From assembly GCF_018991925.1 (NCBI RefSeq), contig NW_024729710.1, forward strand, positions 42,501 through 106,500: a DNA stretch of 64,000 bases. The letters are read 5' to 3'. Within the stretch, counting starts at the first letter, position 1, and each line of letters starts with the position of its first letter. A program made the translations under genes and the position numbers. The notes under the pieces were generated by a model. That model was given only the letters and a program-made list of their open reading frames with translations, was not told where the DNA came from and did no database searches. Positions 24,341 through 36,779 of this stretch are shown here, one piece after another. This DNA is from Homarus americanus (Eukaryota; Arthropoda; Malacostraca; Decapoda; Nephropidae).

Positions 24341-24500
24341 TACACCAATCCTTGATAGTGAGTCCAAACAATCCGTCGATTGGATGAGACAAGTCATTTG
24401 ATTTAATATATCGACCAATAAGATGTCAGGAACGTTGTCTACCTCTCCGCCGATTGATGAAACCTCAACCAATCACCTGATGGCTCGCGTGACGTCATTA
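24301..24500. promoter_or_regulatory. CCAAT-box cluster with a palindromic CRE; candidate promoter or enhancer
   Basis: Five CCAAT/ATTGG boxes fall within 171 bp: inverted at 24303 and 24379, direct at 24345, 24415 and 24469. They are followed by the full CRE palindrome TGACGTCA at 24490-24497. The segment is free of simple repeats although flanked by purine-rich repeat DNA. CCAAT boxes bind NF-Y and CREs bind CREB/ATF proteins. No neighbouring transcript can be assigned, so the target and direction are unknown. Confidence 0.35.
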
Positions 24501-24828
24501 AACCACAAAAATGAATTAGTTTACATAAATTTAGAATTAATTTATTATATTCTCGTGGTTAATTTACATTCTAATAATGTTTAAAAAGATGCGTAACCCA
24601 ATTAAGTGACTTACAAAGGAGAGGACAGAGAGAGAGAGGAAAGAGGTGATGAATGAGGGAGGGAATGGTTGAAAAGATATGAAAGGAAACTGGATAAGAA
24701 AGAGAGGGATAGGGGAAGGTGTTAAGAGGAGAGGAAGGAAGGTCTTTGATAAATGAATAAGAATATAAGGCGAAGAGAAAGAAGGTCAGGAAGAGGTTGG
24801 GTAGATAGAAGAGTGTAGAGAAGTAGAG

Positions 24829-24980
<152 letters not shown>

Positions 24981-25082
24981 GAAACAAGAATAAGGAAAAA
25001 GGATGTTATATAATATTTAAAAAAGAAAGAAAAAATAAAGTAGAAAAAAATAGTGATAAGTGGTAGTGTTGCTATTGGTTAA

Positions 25083-25262
25083 AGTAAGATTAATAGTAGT
25101 AGTAGTAACAGTCTTAGTAGTGATAATAGTAGTAGTAGTAGTTGTTGTTGTAGTAGCATTAATTGTTGTTTTTGTTGTCTTAATAGTAATAATAATAATA
25201 GTAGTAATAGTGGTAGTCGAGGCAGCAGCGGTAGCAATAGCGATAATACTAGTAGTAATAGT
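25083..25262. repeat. imperfect GTA/GTT/AAT trinucleotide region
   Basis: Degenerate trinucleotide units; the hydrophobic open frames in it are compositional artefacts. Confidence 0.8.
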
Positions 25263-25332
25263 CTCAACAAAACATAAAAGAACTAGTGTTAATAAATAAG
25301 AACAACAATAACATTACAATTATCAGCAAGGA

Positions 25333-25716
25333 AACTAGCCAGGCGGGTCGAGGGTTAAAACACACTAGCCAGGCGGGTCGAGGATTAAAACACACTAGCC
25401 AGGCGGGTCGAGGGTTAAAACACACTAGCCAGGCGGGTCGAGGGTCGAGGGTTAAAACACACTAGCCAGGCGGGTCGAGGGTTAAAACACACTAGCCAGC
25501 CGGGTAGGGCCAGCCAGGCGGGTCGAGGGTTAAAACACACCAGCCAGGCGGGTCGAGGTTAAAACACACCAGCCAGGCGGGTCGAGGGTTAAAACACACT
25601 AGCCAGGCGGGTTGAGGGTTAAAACACACTAGCCAGGCGGGTCGAGGGTTAAAACACACTAGCCAGGCGGGTCGAGGGTTAAAACACACTAGCCAGGCGG
25701 GTCAAGGGTTAAAATA
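25333..25716. repeat. 30 bp minisatellite, about 13 copies
   Basis: The unit ACTAGCCAGGCGGGTCGAGG plus GTTAAAACAC is repeated head to tail with very little divergence. There is one 10 bp internal duplication (GGGTCGAGGGTCGAGG, near 25440) and one truncated unit near 25497-25512. Because the unit is 30 bp, the minus strand reads a repeated decapeptide CFNPRPAWLV, broken by frame changes. High homogeneity suggests recent expansion. There are no unique spacers, so it is not a CRISPR array. Confidence 0.95.
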
Positions 25717-26024
25717 GACTCACAATCTCCGTATTTGATGTAACTCTAGCCTGTAACCTAAGCCTCATATCCTTGTCTTGTGGTTAAAATCTCATCTACG
25801 GGGCTATGTCGCCTCTGGAGATTGAAACAGATGTGGCAGATGAGACAGTATGCACACCGTCAGTAGGGGGAGCCTCCAGTCAGGTCACACACCGTTTATT
25901 CTCCTGCCGGTGCTAAGGGTTTGTGGGTTAGGTTAGGTTAGGGTTTGTAGATTTGTTGTTTATGGTTCGAATAAGGGGTTTGTAAGCTTAATTCTGGGTC
26001 AAAGCTTTATAGTCTCTGTCTGGA

Positions 26025-26026
<2 letters not shown>

Positions 26027-26055
<29 letters not shown>

Positions 26056-26233
26056 CATACATACATACATACATACATACATACATACATACATACATAC
26101 ATACATACATACATACATACATACAGACATACATACATGCATGCATACATACATACATACATACATACATACATACATACATACATACATACATACATAC
26201 ATACATACATACATACATACATACATACATACA
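26027..26233. repeat. (CATA)n microsatellite, about 50 units
   Basis: Near-perfect over 200 bp with GACATA and GCATGC interruptions near 26126-26142. Confidence 0.95.
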
Positions 26234-27125
26234 ATTCTTACAACCATTTCGACTCTTTTTTTCAGTCATTTGTGTGTTTTAGCTTCAAGTGTCTCGCCAT
26301 CTATGGAGGAAAAAAAAATAATCGTATGAATGTTTAAGATTCAGGCATTCTCGTATGTATAACACTGTATTCCTGTGTATTCCTATGTATTCATGAATTA
26401 CAATACGCTGTAAAAACACACATTAAACGTTCATAATTACCCACCCATGTACCACCTTCACTCCTAACTCGTCCAACATAACGATAAAAAAAATCTTAAC
26501 TTACGAGTATTTGAGAATCTGGATGATGTGATGTTTGACTCCTGATGTTATGGACGATGTTGTCTTAAGTTAACAAAACACTTATCACTTTTTACTTAAT
26601 ATGTCTCCTTTTGTAAGTGATTGTCTACTTATATTTATCTTATTTATTTTCTATCCTGTATTTCTAATTTGGTTATTTGTGATTTATTTTATTATACACT
26701 AATTCATATATTCTATAACGAAAAAAAAAATCATTATATCGAGAACAGCAAGAATTAAGGATTTACTCGCAATGGTTTACTCAGAAAAAATCCCAACTGA
26801 GGGTACGAGAAGCCATTTAATTGACCCAGTTAACACAATGTCATAAAGCGAAGGGTAAAAATGTATTTTAAATTGCGTTGTTAAATTGAGTTGTTCTATG
26901 GAGAGTCTGTAAAGGCCTTGATATTGTAGGTGAAAATCTCTAAATTGTTTTCTTAAAGGAGAGAGCCTCATGTGTTCAGCCTTAATGATCCCTGTGTTCT
27001 CCAGGATGAACGACTCAACCTTATAAAAACATAAACTTTACGTTGGATTCATTGTAATATATTTTCTTTTTTCTTTTCCCAGGTAAGATCTCGGTGGAAG
27101 GCGTTGTCAGGGGAGTAATGGAGGT

Positions 27126-27131
<6 letters not shown>

Positions 27132-27207
<76 letters not shown>
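27132..27207. repeat. (GA)n microsatellite
   Basis: About 37 units. Confidence 0.95.
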
Positions 27208-27211
<4 letters not shown>

Positions 27212-27619
27212 CCTCTTACACAATGAACGAGAAAAGCTGAAACTAAAACCAAAAGGTCATTAGGATATTACAATTATATTTAGAGGTCAAAAGGTCAACG
27301 GGGGGTCAAGTGGCTATTATAAGGTTTAAGGTGTCTTGAAAAAGGTCTTTAGGTTTTTAACATTATTTAACATTCGAAATTAAAGAGAAAAACGTAATCT
27401 TAATATTCCCGTGTTAAAAACTTGTTCTCAGCTGACCGACTGGAGCAACAGCTTAACTCACTCATAGACGCCTATCGTGAAGCTAATAGCAGCTTAATGA
27501 GATAGTCGCGTCAATGGTAATTAGACTCCAATGACTTTATAGTTTGGTAATTAGTTTATAATCATGGGATAAGTGAGAAATTTATTAGAGGCTGTAGTGT
27601 TTAATTACATTTTGTAACT

Positions 27620-27662
<43 letters not shown>
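27620..27662. repeat. (GA)n microsatellite
   Basis: Perfect array. Confidence 0.95.
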
Positions 27663-27667
<5 letters not shown>

Positions 27668-28008
27668 TTTTATGCAGGTGAACAGGTAAGAAAGACACTT
27701 GATCAATGGCCGCCTTAGTAACACCGACTTCACACCTGGAGAGAGGGGGGGGGGGGTAGGATGGGAGAGTGATTAAATAGGTAGAGATAGAGTGGAAGGG
27801 GAAGACAGCGAGGTGGAATGACGACATTTTTGTGGTTTTGTGATGTAACGACACAGAATTATTCCTCTGTAGCCTTTATATAATGACTGAACTTTAATGT
27901 AATGTAATAATGATAAAATGATTATTATAATATAGACGATAATAATGATCGTGATAATTATATTAGATATTTTAATGACAAGGATAACTATAATGATATT
28001 GATAACGA

Positions 28009-28010
<2 letters not shown>

Positions 28011-28043
<33 letters not shown>

Positions 28044-28197
28044 TTTTTTTAAATAGTGGCCTCCAGCCTGCCCCAATAGCCACACCTTCGCCACCATTTA
28101 ATTACCTTAATATTAAATATCCTAATACATAAGTAGCTATGCTATCTGTGTTAAATTAGTTGAGCCGCAGATCTATGCGGCATTCAGTGACAGTAGC

Positions 28198-28286
<89 letters not shown>

Positions 28287-28311
28287 GCTTTATTATTATT
28301 ATTATTATTAT
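28011..28311. repeat. (CTA)n arrays, the second compound with (TTA)n
   Basis: (CTA)n at 28011-28042 followed by poly(T), then (CTA)n at 28198-28286 grading into (TTA)n to 28311. Confidence 0.95.
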
Positions 28312-28358
28312 CAGTAGAGCTCAGGCCGTGATCCTCTCTGCCGTGGGACTTTGCTCAG

Positions 28359-28474
28359 GAGTTACTTGTGGGTAATTTAAACTTTTAACAACTTTAAGGA
28401 GTTTATATTACTTATTGAGTTACTTGTGGGTAATTTAAACTTTTAACAACTTTAAGGAGTTTATATTACTTATT
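28359..28474 (+). repeat. perfect 58 bp tandem duplication
   Basis: The unit beginning GAGTTACTTGTGGGTAATTT occurs twice back to back (28359-28416 and 28417-28474) with no visible difference, implying a recent event or an assembly artefact. Confidence 0.95.
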
Positions 28475-28495
28475 GTTTAGCCTTGTCATGATGCT

Positions 28496-28627
<132 letters not shown>

Positions 28628-29127
28628 GCCTTTGCTTAATATCTATGAAACACTTCCTCTTATTCCTTCAATAATCACCAACCCTCTTAACTCTCTCTCA
28701 TCCCTTCCCCCATCTTCCACTCCTTCATTTTTCCCTATTCCTCATCATCCGTCTATGGCCAAATTAGCGCCCCCTCTAACGATAAATTACTGATGAAAGG
28801 AGGGCGTGTAATCTAAACAGAAGGGTCCTATGTCGCAAAACTCAGAGACAAACGTTACAGGGAGGGAAGGGGAATTCAAATTGGATGTTGTTAAGCCTTG
28901 TTACGGGTTCCTTTTAACGTGTAATATGAGATGGTATTTTTTGTATGGCGTTTATTCCCGGGTTCTGCTATATAGTCCGGGGAGTTCGTGACGGTGTTGT
29001 GTTCGGTCTATGTAAGGAAGCTTGTATAGGGTCTTTATGGAAGTGGTAGGCGTAATGTATGTTGTAGTGGTCCTGAGTTATATTATTTTTTTTGTCCTTC
29101 CTCTTGAGAGTGAGTCGTAAAGTGGTC

Positions 29128-29130
<3 letters not shown>

Positions 29131-29169
<39 letters not shown>
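29131..29169. repeat. (CT)n microsatellite
   Basis: Perfect array. Confidence 0.95.
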
Positions 29170-29171
<2 letters not shown>

Positions 29172-29869
29172 AGCTTGGCAGGGGGTTGTGTTCGGGAGGG
29201 CGCTATCACATGTCTCTCAGCTCGTGTCTATGTCTAGTTCCCTGTTGCTATGGTAGCCATTTGTCTATCAACACCTCCTTAGGAACAACTTCTTTCTTTT
29301 TCCTCCAGGATGAACATAGACGTTGTGAACCTCTTAACACTAGAATGACATGTGTTCTCTCTCTCTCTCTCTCAAAGTGTCTATGAGTGTCGTTCCTTTA
29401 TTTCCAGAGCCATATATATTCTTTTAGTTCATTAGTGACCTTTCTCCAGTACCCCACAAACTCTCCCTCTCATTGTTTTAGGTTTCCATTTAATTTCAGG
29501 AGTCAGAGGTGAAGCCAACAGAACAATGACATGAGTTGTTTGTCTTGTTTACACGCGTTTAACAGGAGGGTAGAGTAACATAACTTGGGAAGACTATGAG
29601 TAGTTACTAAAATGATACCCTTCCACCTTGACCTCCATTGATCTCCCTTAACCCCGTTTACCTCCCCTTAACCCCCTCTTAACCACCCTTAACCCCCCAA
29701 ACCTCTAATGTTTTGTATCTCTCTGGGGACTCAGTTTTTAATTTAATTCATCCATCCCAGTTTTTGTCTTCCCCTGGTCCTCTTACCATCAACTTTTCAA
29801 ATTAATAGTGATGTTATTATCCCCTATCCCTAATATTATAACTAAAGTATCTCATTTTCTTTTCTTTTT

Positions 29870-30100
29870 TTATGAATTGTCTATAATTTTTCTTTGTCTA
29901 TATTGGTACTTCATTTGGTTTTCTGTCAGTGTAACTTTTTTTGACAGCCGCCTATAACACCACATTTCAAAGGCCTCTAACCTCTTTCTGGTGTGTGCTG
30001 AAACTGTCCACGCTTCTGACCCATACACCAGACGTAACCATACATAGTATTTCAGCAGCCTATTCCTCAAATTGAAGTTAATGCATAAAGACACAGGCTC
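29870..30100 (-). mobile_element. decayed non-LTR retrotransposon (LINE) fragment, region C-terminal to the reverse transcriptase
   Basis: The minus-strand frame contains YGSEAWT, RLEAFEMWCYRRL and an upstream RNRLLKYYVW. This combination is characteristic of the segment that follows the polymerase domain in many arthropod endonuclease/reverse-transcriptase LINEs. The similarity fades after ...RRLSK, and a TAA precedes the conserved part. Only about 75 codons remain, with no polymerase catalytic motif or endonuclease visible nearby. It is a dead fragment. The LINE clade (RTE, CR1 or Jockey type) cannot be settled from this piece. Confidence 0.75.
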
Positions 30101-30743
30101 TTACAGATCAATGCAGAGAAATTGATGGAATTTCTGTAGTTGTATGATACTGGATGGCTGGGAAAAGTGGGGAAATATCTTTACTTTAATCCAAAATATC
30201 GACATCTGGAGTTACGGTAAACACGTGTAGTAGGCATAAGAAATAGTAAAAATAAAAGCAAAATATATTATGGAAAAACGTCCTACAGTAAGATATAAAT
30301 TTCTAAAACACAATAAAAAAAATCTAAAATCGTGTGGATATGTGAAAAGAGAGAAATGAAAACGATGCAAAATATTCAGTGTCTGAAAGTTGGAATATTT
30401 CAAAAACTCGATGGATGGGCGTTTGTACCAGCAGGTGTAAAATCTACGTCGAAACCCTGAAAAATCCTGACAAAGGCGGCGCGAACAGGAAGGTTTTGAC
30501 GCCAATTAATCCGGATTTGAAAGACTGTTCCCGCACCTGGTAGAGTGACCGGGGGGCTTACTATGCCTTCATAAACTCCTCTTCCACATTGTTCTTTCTT
30601 TACGTTCACTCTCCTCCTTGTTCTCTGGCTCGTGTCACTGGTTCGTTTTTCCTTTCATTTCCTTTTCTATAGACCTAATTCTTTATCCTTTGTTCGCTTC
30701 TTTAATCTTTTTCCTTCAATAACTTTATAGTTTTTCTTTGTGT

Positions 30744-30747
<4 letters not shown>
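30101..30747. other. unique sequence beside the LINE fragment
   Basis: A GC-balanced, repeat-free patch at about 30400-30600 has short open minus-strand frames that I do not recognise. Confidence 0.4.

Positions 30748-30799
<52 letters not shown>
30748..30799. repeat. (GT)n microsatellite
   Basis: Perfect array. Confidence 0.95.
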
Positions 30800-30800
<1 letters not shown>

Positions 30801-31338
30801 AGAAGCTCCACAACCTTGCCAATAAGGAGACAAAATTGTGATCATTGAACGGCAAATAAATTAATAAAAAATCACGTATGGACGGAGGTACGGACGGACG
30901 CATGAAAAACACGAACAAAGGCAAACACACGGACGTATAGGTACAGCCAAGTACACGTGGGAGAAAAGCAAGCAATCCTACAACCCTGGGATGGGAGGCA
31001 AGGAAGGAGTAAAAAGGATTGACTCTTCTATAATCCTTTCCAAGTCTCAGAGGAAATCAATGTCCATCTATTTCATCCCTATTAAACTCCCTGTTGGTCG
31101 TAAATAGTGTTCTTTTATGGGATGGAGCCTAATGGAGAGGTAACTATGGGGACTAGAAATTGTGTCTGATACATCTCTCCTTCACTGAATTAAAGGAAAA
31201 GACAAGAAATTTTTAATTAATCTCACATCTCGGTAGAAAATTGCAGGCGTAAATTTTTGCGACGGAGAAATGGAGAACTACGTTTGACTTTCTCGGACTG
31301 GGAGAATTTCTTAAACTTTTGGGTTGGCTGGGTAAATT

Positions 31339-31348
31339 AGAGAGAGAG

Positions 31349-31419
<71 letters not shown>

Positions 31420-31471
31420 TACGCCGGGCAACATAATACAATACTTAGAAACAGAGAAAAGATGTATGTAA

Positions 31472-31563
<92 letters not shown>
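31339..31563. repeat. (GA)n and (GT)n microsatellite pair
   Basis: (GA)n at 31339-31414 and (GT)n at 31474-31563, separated by 59 bp of unique sequence. Confidence 0.95.
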
Positions 31564-31567
<4 letters not shown>

Positions 31568-31990
31568 ATATAGGAATAATCGTGGGGTTTTATCATGGAC
31601 AAAAAAAAACTCTCCTCTGCTCAAGAACCATATCTAAGATTAATCTACTCAATAATCTTACTACATTAAGGTGGTTCCATCGGCTCCCTTCATCCCCTGT
31701 TTTACTACACATATCCCGAATTGAAATAAAAATCCCAAACTTCTTCCCAAGATTTCCCGGAGCATTTGGTATATTAAACGGGGCCGCCGCTCCCTCACCG
31801 GGTATAAACCTTTCCTACACCTCGGCTCTAAATCTTTCCCTCAGTCGTTTTTTTACGTCGGCTGTAAATAAATTCCTTTATCTTTATTCTTCAGTGAGAT
31901 GTGACGTAATAACACACAACGATCCAAACTACTGCTGCATCTGTTAAAATTTTTTAAGTATGTATCTGTAATTGATTTTATGCATATATA

Positions 31991-32120
31991 TTGAGACCTC
32001 CATATAACGTACTTCTATCTCCATATATTCCGTTAGATGGGGATTTCACATTTAATTGACCTTCGATATAACGGATTTTCATCTCCATATCGTCCGGTAA
32101 ATAGAGGTTTCACTGCACTG
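31991..32120 (-). mobile_element. second, older copy of the pogo/Tigger-like MITE, opposite orientation
   Basis: Read on the minus strand it starts CAGTGCAGTGAAACCTC and carries the same ATCCGTTATATCGAAGG and CATCTAACGGA blocks as the copy at 41739-41865. The distal terminal repeat is eroded (ATTGAGACCTC instead of CAGTGAAGCCTC). The CACTG at the other end is duplicated and is followed by TA. Confidence 0.7.
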
Positions 32121-32214
32121 TAATCCGCAAACAGTAACCTCACTTGACGGGAATCGAACCCTGGACTAATACGTGTAATCTGTAAGTGTATTTGCATTTC
32201 TTTCTTTAACGTTA

Positions 32215-32326
<112 letters not shown>

Positions 32327-32624
32327 GGTAAAGGGTGATTTTTTTATCCGAGAACCCTAACTAATTCCCATTACACTAAAAACTACATCAGTTAAGAACC
32401 TAATATATTGGGGAAATGTAGATACAAAGAGCTAAAGAGGAGAGACAAGAGAGATAGAGATGTCTCACTGTCAGAAGAATTATCGAAACATGTATGAATG
32501 AAAGATAAATGTATTAATGCGTCATAAACTTATCATACGTAGATGAGTTAGAGAATTAAAGAGATATGAGAAAATGTATGGAAGTGAGAATTTTGAATTT
32601 ATCTCACGAACAAACGCAAGAAGT

Positions 32625-32835
32625 TATGAACCAGAAGAGGAAGTCAAGATGTCTCAAAAACAGAAGAAAGGAGGCTTAAAATACTTAATAGTGTAAGAAA
32701 GAAGTCAATATATCCCAGAAAAAACGAAAGAAGTCAAGATTAAAACAAACAAAAAGTCAAAATAAATCAGGAGCAAAAAGAAAAGTCAAAACACATCCCA
32801 GAAACAAAGAAAGAAGTCAAGACATCCCAAGACGT
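32625..32835. repeat. degenerate AAGTCAAGA/CATCCCAGAAACA tandem repeat
   Basis: AGAAGTCAAGA, TCCCAGAAA and AAAGAAAGAAGTCAA blocks recur with irregular spacing of about 30-60 bp; an old decayed minisatellite. Confidence 0.5.
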
Positions 32836-33764
32836 GGAGGAGACACTCTGAAAAGGCAAATTAGCAAGATTAATATAACAATGAAAGGCCCTTGAGAGAT
32901 GCCCTGGTGAGCTGTTTCTTCCCCACCTTGTTTATTCCGAGTTCTTCTTCTTCTTCTTCTTCTTCCTTAACCCTCTTCCCCCTTCCTTTTTACCCTCTTT
33001 GTTTTTCCTTTTCAACCCTTTCCCCTCTCTCCTTTCTTTTCCTTAAAGCATGAACCGATGAATATGTGGATAGAAGAAAGATAATCAAGGATAAAGAGAG
33101 GGGTAAAAATCCACAGAGGTTGAGAGGGAAAATAGAGATTAAAATGGAGGGAAAGGGAAGAGGTGAATGAATAGAGGGGTGAGGAGAACGGATGAAAGAG
33201 AGAGGGGGAGAGAAAGAATCTGAAGGGAGACCGAATAGAGATGATAATTTAGGTGCAAAAGAGAAAGAGAATTGAAATAAAAGAAGAAAAAAAATAAATA
33301 TATGTATGGGTGGATGGGAGGGAGAGATGCAGATGGGTGGTAATGGGTGGAGGGGAGAATTGTAAATGGGAAGTCAGGAGTGGAGGGGAGTGATATAGTA
33401 CATTGGAAGTACAGTACAGAGTGGAAGGAGAAGTACCAAGGCAAAGTAATGGGTGGAGGAACAGCCACAAATAGAGGTGTATAGAATGGTAGGTGGGATT
33501 GACTGTTTCCTTAAGTGACAACAGATAGAAATAAACATATGACAAGTGACAACACGAGCAACACATCTTAAGGAACATGTTCGTATAAGTTTTACCAGAC
33601 AGAGACTGACAGACAGACAAGATGATCTCAACCCCAGCCCGTAATGTCGTTCTTTAATGGTCGAGGAATGGAGGGCAAAATACCAGTGGATTCTTACGTG
33701 ATACTAAAGTTTTACTCAAAGTGTGCTACAGGCCCTTTAGAACCTTTACTGCAACGGAGAAGTA

Positions 33765-33955
33765 ACATGGACAATTTACAGGAGTTTACAAGGAACTTAG
33801 ATCATTTACAGCGATTTACAACTCATTAGAAATTGTACACGAAAATGTAAAAGTACCATAAAAGTTATACAGAAGGTTGAACATATTATGAAAGCTTTAC
33901 AGGTGTGTACAGGTAATACAGACGATTTACAGAAGTTACACGTGAGTCGGATTTG
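33765..33955. repeat. degenerate ATTTACAG-based tandem repeat
   Basis: Irregularly spaced ATTTACAG, GTTTACA and TTTACAGG motifs recur about every 15-25 bases. Confidence 0.45.
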
Positions 33956-34409
33956 TTTATAGAGAGTGTTGGGATATACGAGACCACTTCAGTATAATTA
34001 TATGAAGAACTTGACACATGATATAACAATTTACTTGGAATATGCACTTTTAATTGACACTGTTAGGACACTTGAAACACACTTGAATACGCTTCTCGTC
34101 GCGAACCACTGGGAAAATCCATTATGGTGAATCAAAGGACAATTGTTTTTTTGTTTTTTTTTCCTAATTACTAAATGTGATTCATTCTACATTTTCATGG
34201 GCAGATAAAGTCGTTGAGTGAGCTGACAGACTCATCAGTAATTAGGTCAGTGGGTTTTTCTACTCCGCCTGGCTGTCCAATTATTTTTTTTATTATTTTT
34301 TTATTATCGCGAGATTATTTTTTTTTCATATACCAGATGGATTTCCTGAAGCTCTTGTTGTTTTATCTTTAATCGGTAATTTATTTAGTGTTGTGAATTT
34401 CTACCATCG

Positions 34410-34415
<6 letters not shown>

Positions 34416-34469
<54 letters not shown>
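34416..34469. repeat. (CT)n microsatellite
   Basis: Perfect array. Confidence 0.95.
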
Positions 34470-34472
<3 letters not shown>

Positions 34473-34670
34473 CGTTTATTGCTCTGTCGATTTTAATGAC
34501 GAGCAAATACTGTCGTTTTTATTCGTCCATGTGTGAGTTACTCCATGCCTTTGTCCTGTCATTGATTCCCATAACTCAGACGAATCAACACTTCCTCATT
34601 ACATAATTTTTGTTTAAATATTTAATTCTGTTCTGTTTTCCCCTGCTCTCACCAGCACAGTTTGGAGTCA

Positions 34671-34712
34671 CCTAACCTAACCTAACCTAACCTAACCTAA
34701 CCTTACCTTACC
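34671..34712. repeat. interstitial telomere-type tract (CCTAA)n
   Basis: About six CCTAA units followed by CCTTA variants. Confidence 0.9.
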
Positions 34713-34999
34713 TTTCATACCCTGTCATACAAACCAATAACAAAGCGAAAACAATAAGTGTTGCTTCTACAATCCTATCACTTCAAATCCATGTATTCTG
34801 AATCCACAAATAACTATTCTTTTTTTGGTCAGTACCCGAGTCATTTTTCAACAACTTTTTCTAAGCCCCCATTCCATTCCCTTTCATCAGTCCTCAACTT
34901 AAAAAGAAAATAAACTTCAGAACTTAAGATAAAACTGGTCCTTTAGTTTCCACAACTGCCCAGAATTTTCAACCTTTAATCACGATAACAACTTTTTCT

Positions 35000-35700
35000 T
35001 ACTATCTACAACATCTCTTAACCACCTAAACTTTATACCTATATAGTAATCCTTTTCTTTCTTTCCATTCTACTCCCATACGAACTTCCAGGAGCTGATG
35101 GTATTTTACTTCTTATATCTCCCCCCAAAAAGTATCGGGACCCTTTTTTTCCTACCTGTTATATGTTTTTCCTTTTCTTTTCCCCTCATAATTCTTCCTC
35201 TTTTGTGTAAATTAGCCACTGTTCGGTCTATTCTTTCCCCTTCCAACCTCCTTGTTCAAATCTCAAGACAGAGCTTTCACTTATACAATGGATGTCTGTC
35301 TCCAAACCTGTGGCTGTACCTGTAGTAGTGTCTGTGTCTATGTCTGTGTATGTCTATATCTGTGGTACTTATGGCTATCAGGAACTATACTTTTGTTTCT
35401 GAATTAATATAAACGAAATAAACCGGTATAATAAAAGTGGTGATGAATGCGTGAGGAATCAGCATCAACAAAAGGCCAGACGATTCTTCTTATTTTTCGC
35501 TGATTAACAAGAAATAAATCCGTAATATGGCCGAGGAAAAAAACAAGGAAGAGAGAATTAAAGACTCCCATACCTGTCACTGCCGACGTTGTAACTCTGA
35601 TAAACAGGGATTTTTTTTTTTATCTGACTGATAGTAAATAACAGCTGAGTAGGGGAGGACCAGTCACTAGCCGTCCACTAGTTGCCCACTAACCTATACT
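35000..35700. other. unique T-rich sequence
   Basis: No exon recognised. Confidence 0.45.
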
Positions 35701-35707
35701 AGCTTCC

Positions 35708-35709
<2 letters not shown>

Positions 35710-35768
<59 letters not shown>
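35710..35768. repeat. (GA)n microsatellite
   Basis: Perfect array. Confidence 0.95.
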
Positions 35769-35772
<4 letters not shown>

Positions 35773-36347
35773 TTCCTCGTACTTAAAAGAGAAACAGAAA
35801 AAGACCTAGATCTCTCCTACATAGAATAAGAACAAAAGAGAACTCTAACTCACCTCGGTTCACCAAAGAGACGTAGCCACCAAAACTTATGTAGTAGAGT
35901 CGACCAAGGAATATATCCAACTCTCTTAAAGGAATTAGGTTTGGATCATTTTACTGTACTTTTATCATTGGTGGTTCATCTGGGTCTCTGGTGTTCATAC
36001 ATAGACACTACTACTACTACTGCAGCTTTTACACTACTCCATTATTATCTGTTCCGGTTTTTATTCCTCCACCTCTCTCCTTCCCTCCATATCTACCTCC
36101 ATTATCTAGTTGTCATCCCTCCTTCCCTCCAACTCACTCCCTATCTACCTTCACCACTCCCCCCTCTAGCCCTTCCTTCCTTCCTTCCCTCCTTCCTTCC
36201 TTCCTTCTCACCCGACTTCTCTCCTTCTCCCTCACCTCTCCCAGGTCAGCACAGACGGAAGGTAGACGAGCCAATCCAATTTTCCGGCATTAAGGTGTGT
36301 CACTGACGCCTGGACCTGTGGGTCTTGTTTACTGCTGCCACGACCTT

Positions 36348-36350
<3 letters not shown>

Positions 36351-36408
<58 letters not shown>
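36351..36408. repeat. (GA)n microsatellite
   Basis: Perfect array. Confidence 0.95.
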
Positions 36409-36410
<2 letters not shown>

Positions 36411-36779
36411 TTAAATGATGTTAGAATAGAGACATTTGGAAATACACGCAAATTACTGTATATCAAGGAAAAAATTATCATTACTTTTTATTATTTTTTT
36501 CTTTATATATCATCCTTCAAGCAGATCAGTCACCAGGAATCAGAATATACATTAAAACACCTTCATCTCAACACACCTTGAACACAGAACAATTTATATA
36601 CTACAAAAGCGGCCCTGAAAGAGTGTGTGTGTGTGTGTGAAATAATTAAATCTTTCCACTCAATGCATTTATCTCGTTCACTTCTTGTCCCTATATGAAT
36701 TTGCCTATTTATTTATTTTTATTTCTCTCTTATCTATCTTCATTTATTTCCACCTTCATTATTTCCCCTTCATCAACAG

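Noticed and set aside
25333..25716. CRISPR-like array of 30 bp repeats
   Set aside because: Units are head to tail with no unique spacers, and the sequence is eukaryotic. It is a minisatellite.
31462..31947. 161-codon plus-strand frame
   Set aside because: The first third is a GT array. The remainder is unrecognised and lacks matching splice sites; kept only as unexplained unique sequence.
32135..32165. tRNA gene suggested by GGTTCGATTCC on the minus strand
   Set aside because: Only the T-arm/B-box part is present; no A box, acceptor stem or anticodon arm at the right distance.
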